A DNA stretch of 64,000 nt from JBHIKY01 sp042139015 (lineage in GTDB: Bacteria > Bacillota > Bacilli > Bacillales > Marinococcaceae), in contig NZ_JBHIKY010000017.1 in NCBI RefSeq assembly GCF_042139015.1, positions 13,348 to 77,347 on the forward strand, read 5' to 3'. Shown piece by piece: positions 32,413 through 41,111 of the stretch. Every line of letters starts with the position of its first letter. Within the stretch, counting starts at the first letter, position 1. A program made the position numbers and the translations under genes. Under the pieces are notes generated by a model. It was not told where the DNA came from, ran no database searches, and saw only the letters and a program-made list of their open reading frames with translations.

Positions 32413-32982
32413 TTATTCAGATTCTTTTTTTAGCAGGGGAGTGATGGTTCCGTCCTGCTCTGTGAACTCCTCATCAAAGGTGTGGAGCGAGCTTTCGAAA
32501 ATGTCCATAAAATCTTCTCCGTAAATGTGTTTAACGATAGTAGTCAGCTCCGAAAATTCAGGGAATTTCCCGTACAAATCCTTGATGGGCAGCGCGCCCT
32601 TATAAACGCTGTAGGTATCAGGGTTATAAGCTTCCAAAGTATCAAGCAGGAGCTTATCTCCTTTTGCAGTCAATTCAATATACGTATTTCTTTTATCGTT
32701 TGTTTTTTTTGAAAAGGTGAGCAATTCTCTCTCTTCGAGTTTCTTTGAAAAGTTAAAAGCAGTTGAAACGTGCATCACACCAAATTTTGCAATGTCAGAA
32801 ATGGAGGCGCCTTCCATATGATATGAAATCCATAAAATTTGGTGTTCATTAATGTTTAAATCGTATGGCTTAATCCATTGCTGCCAATCCTTCTCAACAG
32901 ATTTCCACAAAGCCTTGGTAAGCTGGGCGACCTTATGGCTGAACAGGATTGATTGTTTAGCGGAAAGAGACGAATGGTCCAT
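32413..32982 (-). CDS. hpr: Transition-state regulator Hpr (ScoC), MarR family
   Basis: MarR-type winged-helix repressor of 189 aa that in B. subtilis controls extracellular proteases, peptide transport and the entry to sporulation. The start of the domain, LTKALWKSVEKDWQQWIKPYD, and the helix-turn-helix SISDIAKFGVMHVSTAFNFSKKLEERELLTFSKK-type region (about residues 65-98) match Hpr well, and the acidic C-terminal extension beyond the MarR core is typical. GGAGGG lies 6 nt before this ATG; codons further upstream form part of the ribosome-binding site. It sits between the DUF3267 gene and yhaH, as in B. subtilis. Confidence 0.9.
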   Translation of the reverse strand: MDHSSLSAKQSILFSHKVAQLTKALWKSVEKDWQQWIKPYDLNINEHQILWISYHMEGASISDIAKFGVMHVSTAFNFSKKLEERELLTFSKKTNDKRNTYIELTAKGDKLLLDTLEAYNPDTYSVYKGALPIKDLYGKFPEFSELTTIVKHIYGEDFMDIFESSLHTFDEEFTEQDGTITPLLKKESE

Positions 32983-33068
32983 GGCATACCCTCCTCTCAA
33001 GGGATGACTTTCATAAATGAATTTCTAACTTTTCCGAAAATTATACCCGTCTATCGACCCGGTAAATT

Positions 33069-33425
33069 TTATTTAGGGTCGAGGCGGATTTGTTCATTTA
33101 GTGAAGAAATAGCGTCAGAAATCTCCTTTACCTGCTTTTGAATAGATTCTACTTCAGGTTCTACTTCTTCCTTGTAGCGGCTGTACGTTCTTTTCATTTC
33201 CTGAGTAAGACCGTCCACAGCCTCAAATCCTTCAGAAGCAGCAAACTGCCAGTCTTTCATTGTGTTTCTCCCTTTATCTGCAGCGCGTCTGTTTAGAGAT
33301 CTCCAGTCATAATTCCTAACTGATGATCTTACATCTGTGCCGGAAGCTGGTGCAGATAGTAAGGCACTGAAGCCGCCAATAATTAAACCAGTGAGTATCC
33401 CTGTGCAGAGTGATTTGGAATCCAT
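33069..33425 (-). CDS. yhaH: YtxH domain protein YhaH
   Basis: A 118-residue YtxH-like protein, same length as B. subtilis YhaH. The N-terminus CTGILTGLIIGGFSALLSAP is a single glycine-rich membrane helix, followed by SGTDVRSS and a long helical, charged C-terminal tail (residues 60-110) of coiled-coil type. Starts 18 nt after GAAAGGAAAGG. Gene order hpr-yhaH-serC matches B. subtilis. YtxH proteins are stress-linked; no molecular function is known. Confidence 0.8.
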   Translation of the reverse strand: MDSKSLCTGILTGLIIGGFSALLSAPASGTDVRSSVRNYDWRSLNRRAADKGRNTMKDWQFAASEGFEAVDGLTQEMKRTYSRYKEEVEPEVESIQKQVKEISDAISSLNEQIRLDPK

Positions 33426-33535
33426 GAAAACACCTTTCCTTTCATCAAGACAATCTTAAAAAAATATTCTTTTATAATAGTATAGAGAAAAAACAAACAA
33501 TTGAAAAGTATTGCGGACTATTTTGGTGATAAAAA

Positions 33536-33564
33536 AGGTCTGAGGATGGAGGATCCCCAGACCT
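33536..33564 (-). terminator. Terminator after serC
   Basis: AGGTCTGAGG (33536-33545) pairs with CCCCAGACCT (33555-33564); the minus-strand exit is TTTTTTATC. Confidence 0.8.
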
Positions 33565-33575
33565 TATTCATGAGT

Positions 33576-34664
33576 CTATTGATTCTGCTGCTGAAATTCA
33601 ATCATGAATTCACGAAGTGCGGCGCATGAGTCAAGCGTAACAGCGTTATAAATAGAAGCTCTGCATCCGCCGACAGAACGGTGACCGTTTAGTCCGACAA
33701 AGCCATTTTGCTTTGCCTGCTGTAAAAATAATTGATTAAGTTCTTCACTTCGAAGATTAAAGGTTACATTCATTCTCGAACGGCTTTCTGGTTCGGCGTG
33801 TCCTTTGTAAAAGCCATTACTGTTGTCTATAACCTCATAAAGCAAGCCGGCTTTTTCTTCATTTCGCTCCTGCATTCCCTCTGCTCCGCCGTGCCGTTTT
33901 ATCCAGTGAAGTACTTTGTTCAGCATGTATATCGCAAATGTCGGCGGGGTATGATATAAAGAATTTTTTTCTGCATGAGTACTATAGCGTAATAGAGTGG
34001 GAGTACCTTCTTTTCTTTCCTGTTCTAGCAGTTCTTTTTTCATAATCACTACTGTAACACCAGACGGCCCGAGATTTTTCTGTGCACCAGCGTATATTGC
34101 AGAGAACCTCTCCACCGGAATCGGTCTGCTGAGAATATCACTGGACATATCTGCAAATGCCTGCACGTGCCAATCATGGTTGAGCTGCTGCCACTGCGTC
34201 CCGTAAATAGTGTTATTAGACGTGATATGAACGTATGAATCAGTCGACTTCTTATCAATTTCATCAAAGGAGGGGATGCGTTTGTAATGGTCCTCTTTGG
34301 TTGTAGCCCCAATGCGGGTTTGTCCAAAATTCCCTGCTTCTTTGAGAGCTTTTTCAGACCAGGATCCCGTAAGTACATAATTAGCCGTTTCATTATTTTT
34401 TAAATAATTAGCAGGCAGCATGGAAAATTGCAGGCTGGCTCCTCCTTGTAGTAATAATATCTCGTAGTTGTCGGGGACTTGAAGCAGCTCTTTTAATAAT
34501 GAAATTGCATCGTTATGAACATTTTCATATTCCTTGCTTCGGTGGCTCAGTTCCATCACAGACATGCCGGTTCCATTAAAATTAACAAGCTCTTTTTCTG
34601 CTTCTTCAAGAACTTCTGTAGGTAAAGCGGCCGGTCCCGCATTAAAATTATGGGCTCTCGTCAT
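33576..34664 (-). CDS. serC: Phosphoserine aminotransferase
   Basis: PLP-dependent class V aminotransferase (362 aa) that converts 3-phosphohydroxypyruvate to phosphoserine in serine synthesis. It shows FNAGPAALPTEVLEEA at the N-terminus, LLLQGGASLQFSMLP for cofactor binding, and YAGAQKNLGPSGV with the PLP-binding Lys. The C-terminal GFVGLNGHRSVGGCRASIYNA is the substrate phosphate region. The start with AAAAGGAG is preferred over an open frame 63 nt longer. Located between yhaH and hit. Confidence 0.95.
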   Translation of the reverse strand: MTRAHNFNAGPAALPTEVLEEAEKELVNFNGTGMSVMELSHRSKEYENVHNDAISLLKELLQVPDNYEILLLQGGASLQFSMLPANYLKNNETANYVLTGSWSEKALKEAGNFGQTRIGATTKEDHYKRIPSFDEIDKKSTDSYVHITSNNTIYGTQWQQLNHDWHVQAFADMSSDILSRPIPVERFSAIYAGAQKNLGPSGVTVVIMKKELLEQERKEGTPTLLRYSTHAEKNSLYHTPPTFAIYMLNKVLHWIKRHGGAEGMQERNEEKAGLLYEVIDNSNGFYKGHAEPESRSRMNVTFNLRSEELNQLFLQQAKQNGFVGLNGHRSVGGCRASIYNAVTLDSCAALREFMIEFQQQNQ

Positions 34665-34768
34665 TCTCTCCACTCCTTTTACTGGTCTATAACCAGGGTT
34701 TATATCTATTTGTGAATAGTTTAGCAAACTTCGGAAGGTTCTGCTATTTTATCCTTTTCAGTGTTTTG

Positions 34769-35197
34769 TTATATGCGCTTACTAATGGATTCTGCCATGT
34801 TTTTTAAATCTTCAGCAGAATAGCTGCTGCTGTTATCTTCCCAGGTTGGCTGAAATCCATCGCTGCTCCCATATCGGGGGATGAAGTGCAGATGAAAATG
34901 AAACACAGATTGGGAGGCCGCTTTACCGTTATTATTTACAAGGTTCATACCTGCGGGTGAAAGTGCAGATTTTATAGCATTTGCTATTTTTGGAGCCATA
35001 CCAAAGAGTTTAGCTGCTGTCTCCGGCTGCAGGTCATAAATATCCGGCTGATGATCTTTTGGAATTAATAAAGTATGCCCTTTTGTGACCTGACCAATAT
35101 CAGTGAATGCTATGACATCGTCATCCTCATAAACAATGGAAGCAGGGATGTCACCGGTCACAATTTTACAAAAAATACAATTATCATCATGCTTCAT
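34769..35197 (-). CDS. hit: HIT family protein (Hit)
   Basis: Histidine-triad nucleotide hydrolase of the HINT type, 142 aa, probably acting on adenosine phosphoramidates. The triad motif is FHFHLHFIP near residue 98-106, and CIFCKIVTGDIPASIVYEDD at the N-terminus has the CxxC zinc-type pair. It is divergent from the acyl-CoA ligase; in B. subtilis it is divergent from ecsA, so the ligase and the PCYCGC gene are extra here. Confidence 0.92.
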   Translation of the reverse strand: MKHDDNCIFCKIVTGDIPASIVYEDDDVIAFTDIGQVTKGHTLLIPKDHQPDIYDLQPETAAKLFGMAPKIANAIKSALSPAGMNLVNNNGKAASQSVFHFHLHFIPRYGSSDGFQPTWEDNSSSYSAEDLKNMAESISKRI

Positions 35198-35327
35198 TTT
35201 TCAGCTCACTCCAATTCATAAATTCTTTTTATATTAGCTATCTTAGCAAACTACTTGAAATACATACAACCAGGTCCAGCCTGTATTATAACAAAATCGT
35301 AACAAAGTTCGGGCACTGCGAAGTCTG

Positions 35328-35336
35328 TGATATAAT
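35328..35336 (+). promoter_or_regulatory. Extended -10 promoter of the acyl-CoA ligase gene
   Basis: TGATATAAT, a perfect -10 with TGn extension, 42 nt before the start codon. A weak TTCGGG lies at the -35 distance. Confidence 0.5.
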
Positions 35337-35378
35337 AATGCCGACGAAATATTTTTGTTTAAAAGGAGGAGGAACGGC

Positions 35379-36971
35379 ATGTACGTACCGTTAGTGTTAT
35401 CGGAATTTCTAGACAGAGCTGTAAGATTATATGGTGAAAAAACGGCAGTTATTGATGGGGAAATATCGGTCACGTATAGAGATTTAAATAGCAGAGTGAA
35501 TCAATTATCTCACGGATTGAAAGCGCTTACTATTGAAAAAGGAGACAAAATAGCATACTTGACACCGAATTCCCTGGAAATGCTCGAGGGTTTCTACGGT
35601 GTGTTTCAGCTTGGTGCAGTAATGACACCTTTAAATACGAGACTGAAAGCAGAAGATTATGAATTCATTTTAAATCACAGTGAAAGCAGAGTACTTATAG
35701 TTGATTCGGATCTATTTGAATTGGTTGAACCTGTTCTCTCCAATCTTGAAACCGTAGAAACTGTCATTGTAACTAGAGCAGAGAATCTCGAAGATAAATA
35801 TGTAAATTACGAAGAATGGCTAAGCAGCTACCCAGAAACTCCTTTCGAAAGGGCAGAGCTGGATGAAATGGATATCGCCAGTCTCCTTTATACAAGTGGT
35901 ACAACAGGTAATCCCAAAGGGGTACTCTTAACGCACCGCAGTAATTATCTTCATGCGCTGACAACAATGCATCATCTGCGCGTTAATGACAGAGACAAAC
36001 TCCTGCACGTTCTTCCTATGTTCCATGTGAACGGCTGGGGTTCTCCTTTTTACTATACTGCTAATGGCTGTACTCAAATTATGCAGAGCAGGGTGGAACC
36101 TGAATCTATCTTTCAAAATCTTAAAGAACATAATATTACAATTTCTCATATGGCTCCGACCGTGTTAAATATATTACTTGAATATTTCGCGGAGAACCGG
36201 GACAGCATTGAAATAGTACAGGATATGAGAATTGTCATTGCTGGTTCAGCACCTCCACCTGCATTTGTTACAAAAGTGGAAAAAGAGCTTAACTGGGAAT
36301 TTATTCAAGTTTACGGAATGACAGAGATATCTCCATTAATTACCATTTCAACAATCAGATCACAGCATGAAACTCTGTCCGAAGAAGAAAAACATTTCAT
36401 CAAAGCAAAGGCAGGATACCCTATGATTGGTTCCAATGTCCGCGTAGCAACTGAAGATGGAGTAGACATCCCTTACGATAACTCCACTGTTGGAGAGATC
36501 ATTGTTCGTACCAATAACGCGATGGAAGGCTATTTTAAAAATCCTGAAGCTACTTCAAGCTCTATCCGCAATGGCTGGCTTCATACTGGGGATATGGCTG
36601 TAATTGATGAAAATGGTTATATTGAAATCGTTGATAGAAAAAAAGATGTCATCATCAGCGGAGGGGAAAATGTCTCTTCTATCGAGGTAGAAAGCTGCCT
36701 TTATGATCATGAGGGAGTGGTGGAAGCAGCTGTTGTTGCAGCACCGCATGAAAAATGGGGAGAAGTACCGCACGCCTTTGTTGTAAAAAGAGAAGGCCGC
36801 GATATTACAGAGGAAGAGCTGATTACTTATGTAAGAGACAGGCTTGCTCACTTCAAAGCACCAAAAAGCGTATCCTTTATAGAAGCTCTGCCTAAAACCG
36901 CCTCAGGCAAAATACAAAAAGTCCAGCTTCGTAAGGACTTGTGGGGCGACAGCGGGAAAATGGTGAATTAA
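35379..36971 (+). CDS. Long-chain fatty acid-CoA ligase family protein
   Basis: AMP-forming acyl-CoA synthetase (530 aa) that activates a fatty or aromatic acid with ATP and CoA. All core motifs are present: LLYTSGTTGNPKGVLLTHRS (A3), QVYGMTEISPL (A5), GWLHTGDMAVIDENGYIEIVDRKKD (A7/A8) and the catalytic Lys in PKTASGKIQK. The start with AAAAGGAGGAGG is clear; an upstream TTG at 35355 is not. It is monocistronic. Chain-length preference cannot be read from sequence; the absence of a FadR-like site upstream argues against simple membership in the FadR regulon. Confidence 0.85.
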   Translation: MYVPLVLSEFLDRAVRLYGEKTAVIDGEISVTYRDLNSRVNQLSHGLKALTIEKGDKIAYLTPNSLEMLEGFYGVFQLGAVMTPLNTRLKAEDYEFILNHSESRVLIVDSDLFELVEPVLSNLETVETVIVTRAENLEDKYVNYEEWLSSYPETPFERAELDEMDIASLLYTSGTTGNPKGVLLTHRSNYLHALTTMHHLRVNDRDKLLHVLPMFHVNGWGSPFYYTANGCTQIMQSRVEPESIFQNLKEHNITISHMAPTVLNILLEYFAENRDSIEIVQDMRIVIAGSAPPPAFVTKVEKELNWEFIQVYGMTEISPLITISTIRSQHETLSEEEKHFIKAKAGYPMIGSNVRVATEDGVDIPYDNSTVGEIIVRTNNAMEGYFKNPEATSSSIRNGWLHTGDMAVIDENGYIEIVDRKKDVIISGGENVSSIEVESCLYDHEGVVEAAVVAAPHEKWGEVPHAFVVKREGRDITEEELITYVRDRLAHFKAPKSVSFIEALPKTASGKIQKVQLRKDLWGDSGKMVN

Positions 36972-37362
36972 AAGCTGAATATTAAAAAAGACTGCGGCAT
37001 AAAACACAAGTGCCAACTATCATGGACTGCAGGTACTGAAGCCAGGCATCAAAGCGCAATATTTTTTATATTAAGCTGATTTTTACGCGTTTGGACCTGG
37101 CGGGAAGCCAGGTTTTTTTGCAGCCCATATCCTGGAGGCTTATGCTTTCGTGAACAACGCTGGTAACGGAACCCATGTCCGGAGAATCTCTCCGCTTCTT
37201 CTCGGCAGACGATACTTATATATTCAAAGACGTTTAAAAGCTCTCCGCTTCCGTTTCCAATAAAAATTTGTTTTTTAAATTATTAGTGACATTTTGATGG
37301 AATGACAGGGTTGTGTGCTATAATTTCATTGGATTATGGAAATGAAATGAAGGTGTGAATTA
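36972..37362. other. 390-nt intergenic region without a gene
   Basis: Contains copy C of the GCTGA motif and its terminator at 37075-37119, then about 240 nt with no convincing frame. An extended -10, TGCTATAAT, at 37316-37324 probably drives the lipoprotein gene; a possible -35, TTGATG, is 19 nt away. Confidence 0.55.
37075..37119 (+). terminator. Terminator after the acyl-CoA ligase, with copy C of the GCTGA motif
   Basis: ACCTGGC (37095-37101) pairs perfectly with GCCAGGT (37107-37113), followed by six more T. The preceding 20 nt (GCTGATTTTTACGCG...) parallel the stretch before the yhaN terminator. Confidence 0.75.
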
Positions 37363-37848
37363 ATGATGAAGAAATGTGCCGGCTTTCTTATACTGCCGAT
37401 GCTGCTTATTGCTGCCTGTGGAGAAGATGAAGGCTCAGCTCCGTCTGTGGGTGAACAAAAGCGGAACGGCTCTGATTTAATAGAAACAACTGCTGAAGCC
37501 TCAGAGCTTCCTGAATTTCTTGAACATACAAGTGAAAATATTCCGGAAACCTATGCTGATGCGGTAAATAATAAAGAATTGCTGACCAGTATTCCGTGCT
37601 ATTGCGGATGCGGCGAATCAGCCGGGCACGAAAGTGCGTTTGATTGTTTTATTGATCAAATGGATGATGGTGCTGAAGTTGTTTGGAGCGATCATGGCAT
37701 GAAGTGCGGGGTTTGCCTGGAAATTGTGGATGCTTCGGTAAAAATGAAGGAAGACGGTGCATCTGACAAAGAAATACGCACTGCTGTTGACGATTATTAT
37801 TCAGAGGGGTTTGCAGAACCGACACCAACTCCTCATCCAGACCATTAA
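37363..37848 (+). CDS. PCYCGC-motif lipoprotein
   Basis: A 161-residue lipoprotein. Signal peptide MMKKCAGFLILPMLLIAACG places the lipidated Cys at residue 19. An acidic linker is followed by the PCYCGC domain (PF13798): SIPCYCGCGESAGHESAFDCF, then MKCGVCLEIVDASVKM, with six Cys in all, suggesting metal or redox function at the membrane surface. Ends in a Pro/Thr/His tail (PTPTPHPDH). AAGGTG precedes the ATG. The next gene is ecsA, 33 nt away, so the two may share a transcript. Function unproven. Confidence 0.82.
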   Translation: MMKKCAGFLILPMLLIAACGEDEGSAPSVGEQKRNGSDLIETTAEASELPEFLEHTSENIPETYADAVNNKELLTSIPCYCGCGESAGHESAFDCFIDQMDDGAEVVWSDHGMKCGVCLEIVDASVKMKEDGASDKEIRTAVDDYYSEGFAEPTPTPHPDH

Positions 37849-37881
37849 CCATATTAATCAGTAGATAAAGGAGTAATCTTG

Positions 37882-38622
37882 ATGAGTACGCTGCTGAATG
37901 TTAATAAAATTACTGGAGGATATAATATCCACAAACCAGTGCTTCATAATGTGAATTTTCAAGTGAATAAAGGGGAAATGGTCGGGCTGATTGGTTTAAA
38001 TGGTGCAGGGAAAAGCACTACCATTAAACACGTTTTAGGTTTAATGGAGCCAGTTGAAGGAAGTATTCAAATAAATGAACTTACATTTAATGAAAATCCC
38101 GAGGTATACCGAAAATCCTTCAGTTTTATTCCGGAAACACCTGTGCTGTATGAAGAGCTCACGCTTTCTGAGCACTTAAAGCTGACTGCAATGGCGTATG
38201 GACTTGATGATAAAACCGCTCAGCACCGTATTCATTTATTATTAAAGGAATATCGAATGGAAAAAATGAAACAATGGTTCCCGAGTCATTTTTCAAAAGG
38301 GATGCGTCAGAAGGTGATGATTATGTGCGCTTTTTTAGTCGAACCGGCCTTATATATAGTAGACGAACCGTTTGTCGGTCTTGATCCAGTCGCAATAAAA
38401 TCACTTCTGGATATGATGGTGGAGAAAAAGGCGTCTGGAGCGGGTATTCTCATGTCCACTCATATTCTTTCCACGGCTGAGCGGTATTGTGACCGGTTTA
38501 TCCTGCTGCATGAAGGAAGCATCAAATTACAGGGAACTTTGGACGAGCTGCGTTCACAGGCAGGCATGCCTGGTGCTGTGCTTGATGATTTATATATTGA
38601 AGTAACCAAAGGAGTAATATGA
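37882..38622 (+). CDS. ecsA: ABC transporter ATP-binding protein EcsA
   Basis: ATPase of the Ecs ABC transporter (246 aa). It shows Walker A GLNGAGKST, signature region SKGMRQKVMIMCA, Walker B LYIVDEPFVGLDP and the switch His in MSTHIL. In B. subtilis EcsAB supports secretion, competence, biofilm formation and site-2 protease (RasP) activity, and its Enterococcus homologue exports peptide-pheromone fragments. AAAGGAG at 37867-37873 selects this ATG. The stop overlaps ecsB. Confidence 0.9.
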   Translation: MSTLLNVNKITGGYNIHKPVLHNVNFQVNKGEMVGLIGLNGAGKSTTIKHVLGLMEPVEGSIQINELTFNENPEVYRKSFSFIPETPVLYEELTLSEHLKLTAMAYGLDDKTAQHRIHLLLKEYRMEKMKQWFPSHFSKGMRQKVMIMCAFLVEPALYIVDEPFVGLDPVAIKSLLDMMVEKKASGAGILMSTHILSTAERYCDRFILLHEGSIKLQGTLDELRSQAGMPGAVLDDLYIEVTKGVI

Positions 38623-39827
38623 TGATTGTTTCCGAGCTCTGGAACGAGCGGTCGAGAAAATTCTGGAACGAAGCGGTACGATACCTTCGTTTAGTTGGAA
38701 ACAGCGGGTTTATGTTCAGCCTGTATGCGCTCTTTCTAGGAGGCAGTTATTTTTATCCCTCGTTCTTAGAGTGGCTGCCGGCGTCTTTTCCAACGGAGCT
38801 TGTACTTTCTTTAATATTTACATACCTGCTGACCAGAACACCGGTCCGCACCTTTTTAAAAGAAGCAGATATAGTTTTTCTACTGCCGCTGGAAACAAAA
38901 ATGTCAGTATATTTTCGAAAATCTGTAGTTTATTCATTTATTATGCAATCGGCAGCAATGCTCGTTCTATTTTTAATCATGGGTCCTCTGCTGCAGGATC
39001 GTATTATTACTGAGAATAACTATCTTTATTTTCTTATTGCACTGATAATGATAAGCAATGCCTGGAATTTTGCAGCAAGATGGGCTGAATTGCGGGTCCA
39101 CGATTCGAGATCAAGATTCCTTCACGCCGGGGCGAGGGCTGTATGTAATGCCGGGCTTTCCCTGTTTTTATTTACAAACGCAGAGTTCTGGTATGTACTA
39201 ATTTTAATGCTTCTGATGGCTGCTGTTTATTGTTTTTATTATTACCCTTTAATACGCGGAAGAGGCTTAAAATGGGATGTTCTCATTGAGGAAGAAAACA
39301 AAAGGCTGTTTGCCTTTTACCGTTTTGTACAATCATTTACAGATGTTCCGCAGGTAAAAGCCTCAGTAAAAAGAAGAGCATGGCTGATGAAAGTATTCGA
39401 TGCTGCATTCGGTTATAGAGATTCGGTTTATTTATTTTTATATCGGAAAGCGTTTGTACGTTCCGGTGATTATTTTGGAACTTACGCAAGGCTGCTTATT
39501 GTCGGAGGATTGGTGATGTATGCATTTCCTGCGGACTGGGCACGTGCCGCAGCAGGTCTGTTATTTCTATACATGACAGCAGTGCAGCTGAAATCACTCC
39601 GTCATCATTTAGATACGACGATATGGCCGGATTTATATCCTGTTCCGATTCAGCAAAAGCTTGATTCTATGCAGCAATTTATTTCTCCGCTTCTTTTTGT
39701 CCAGGCTGTTTTGTTTTTCGCCATATATTTAGTAATCGGATCAGGACTTTTATTCGGAGCAGTACTAATCACTGCAGGCCTTTTATTAAGCTGGTACTAT
39801 CCGGAAGCAAAACTTAAAGCGGAATAA
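38622..39827 (+). CDS. ecsB: ABC transporter permease EcsB
   Basis: Polytopic membrane partner of EcsA, 401 aa, with about nine hydrophobic helices (for example LVLSLIFTYLLTRTPV, MLVLFLIMGPLL, and the C-terminal GSGLLFGAVLITAGLLLSWYY). The cytoplasmic start ELWNERSRKFWNEAVRYL is typical. Two adjacent ATGs exist (38619 and 38622); the second has 7 nt spacing to AAAGGAG. No ecsC follows, unlike B. subtilis, and the M20 amidohydrolase gene is convergent. Confidence 0.88.
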   Translation: MIVSELWNERSRKFWNEAVRYLRLVGNSGFMFSLYALFLGGSYFYPSFLEWLPASFPTELVLSLIFTYLLTRTPVRTFLKEADIVFLLPLETKMSVYFRKSVVYSFIMQSAAMLVLFLIMGPLLQDRIITENNYLYFLIALIMISNAWNFAARWAELRVHDSRSRFLHAGARAVCNAGLSLFLFTNAEFWYVLILMLLMAAVYCFYYYPLIRGRGLKWDVLIEEENKRLFAFYRFVQSFTDVPQVKASVKRRAWLMKVFDAAFGYRDSVYLFLYRKAFVRSGDYFGTYARLLIVGGLVMYAFPADWARAAAGLLFLYMTAVQLKSLRHHLDTTIWPDLYPVPIQQKLDSMQQFISPLLFVQAVLFFAIYLVIGSGLLFGAVLITAGLLLSWYYPEAKLKAE

Positions 39828-39830
39828 AAG

Positions 39831-39868
39831 GAGCAGCGATCCCGATGGGCACCGCTGCTCTTTTTTAT
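39831..39868. terminator. Bidirectional terminator between ecsB and the amidohydrolase gene
   Basis: GAGCAGCG (39831-39838) with CGCTGCTC (39853-39860), followed by TTTTTTATTTTTT. Confidence 0.85.
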
Positions 39869-41037
39869 TTTTTGTACTGTAAAACTGCTTTACCCATCAC
39901 TTTGGCTGCCAGAAGCATCGCCCGTTCATCAATGTCAAATTTCGGGTGGTGATGAGGATAAGTAAGTTCCCATTCAGGGTTTTGAGCTCCAGTAAAGAAG
40001 AATGTACCTTTAATATGCTCTAAATAGTAGGCAAAATCTTCTCCGCCCATCTGCGGCTTCATGTTCTCTATTTCGGATACCCCCGGCACAGAGGCGGCAC
40101 AGTCTGCAAGAAAGTTTGTTTCTTCGGCATGATTTACAACAGGCGGATAACCTCTGAAATATTGAAATTCCACTTCTGCGTTTGCCGAAGCACACGTATG
40201 TTTCGTCACAGTTTCAAGTTCCTGTTCAATTAAATCTCTCACTTCAGGACTGAAGGTTCTGACAGTGCCGATCAGCCGCGCTTTATCTGAAATAACATTG
40301 AAGGCATTTGGGGCTTCAAACGAACCAACAGAAACTACAGCTGGTTCCTGTGGATCTACGCGGCGGCTAACGATCTGCTGGATGTTACTTACCAGCTGAG
40401 AACCAATAACCACTGCATCTTTTGTAAGGTGGGGCATCGCGCCATGACCGCCTTTGCCGAGAATGTTAATTTCAAAACGATCGGCAGCAGCCATAATGGG
40501 GCCGGTATGATATTGAATTTTACCAAATGGCTCTGTAGCCCATAAGTGGGTTCCAAAAATCACATCTACGCCATCGAGGCATCCATCCTGTATCATATCA
40601 ATCGCTCCACCTGGAGCATATTCTTCAGCGTGCTGATGAATAAAGACGATGGAACCGCTCAATTCTTTCTGCAGACTGTTTAATGCTTTGGCCAGGCAGA
40701 GCAAAGTCGCTGTGTGGCCATCATGACCACAGGCATGCATGACCCCGTCCACTTTAGATTGAAAGGGAAGACCTGTTTCTTCTTTAATCGGCAGTGCATC
40801 AAAATCCGCTCTCAGAGCAATGACTGGTCCTGGCTTAGCACCTTTCAGCACCGCAGTCACCCCACGGCCTCCTACACCAGTTTTCACTTCATGTCCAAGC
40901 CTCTCATGATATTCAGCAATATAAACAGGTGTCTTTTCTTCCTGGAAAGATAGCTCAGGATGCTGATGAAGATGGCGGCGGATCTCGACCATCTCTGCGT
41001 ATATGCTATCGAGATATTCGAATAATTGCTGTTCCAT
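39865..41037 (-). CDS. M20 family amidohydrolase (N-acyl-amino acid hydrolase type)
   Basis: Metal-dependent amidohydrolase of 390 aa, M20D type, that removes acyl groups from N-acyl amino acids or similar amides. Metal ligands are visible in HACGHDGHTATLL, HQHAEE and the late MGGEDFAYYLE, and the dimerisation domain lies between about residues 180 and 290. It corresponds to B. subtilis YhaA next to the ecs genes. The ATG follows AAGGGAGAG. True substrate unknown. Confidence 0.85.
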   Translation of the reverse strand: MEQQLFEYLDSIYAEMVEIRRHLHQHPELSFQEEKTPVYIAEYHERLGHEVKTGVGGRGVTAVLKGAKPGPVIALRADFDALPIKEETGLPFQSKVDGVMHACGHDGHTATLLCLAKALNSLQKELSGSIVFIHQHAEEYAPGGAIDMIQDGCLDGVDVIFGTHLWATEPFGKIQYHTGPIMAAADRFEINILGKGGHGAMPHLTKDAVVIGSQLVSNIQQIVSRRVDPQEPAVVSVGSFEAPNAFNVISDKARLIGTVRTFSPEVRDLIEQELETVTKHTCASANAEVEFQYFRGYPPVVNHAEETNFLADCAASVPGVSEIENMKPQMGGEDFAYYLEHIKGTFFFTGAQNPEWELTYPHHHPKFDIDERAMLLAAKVMGKAVLQYKK

Positions 41038-41111
41038 ATATTCATCTCTCCCTTCATTATAATTACGTTTCTAATTATCTTATCATGGATGTATTACGGT
41101 TGTCGTAATAG

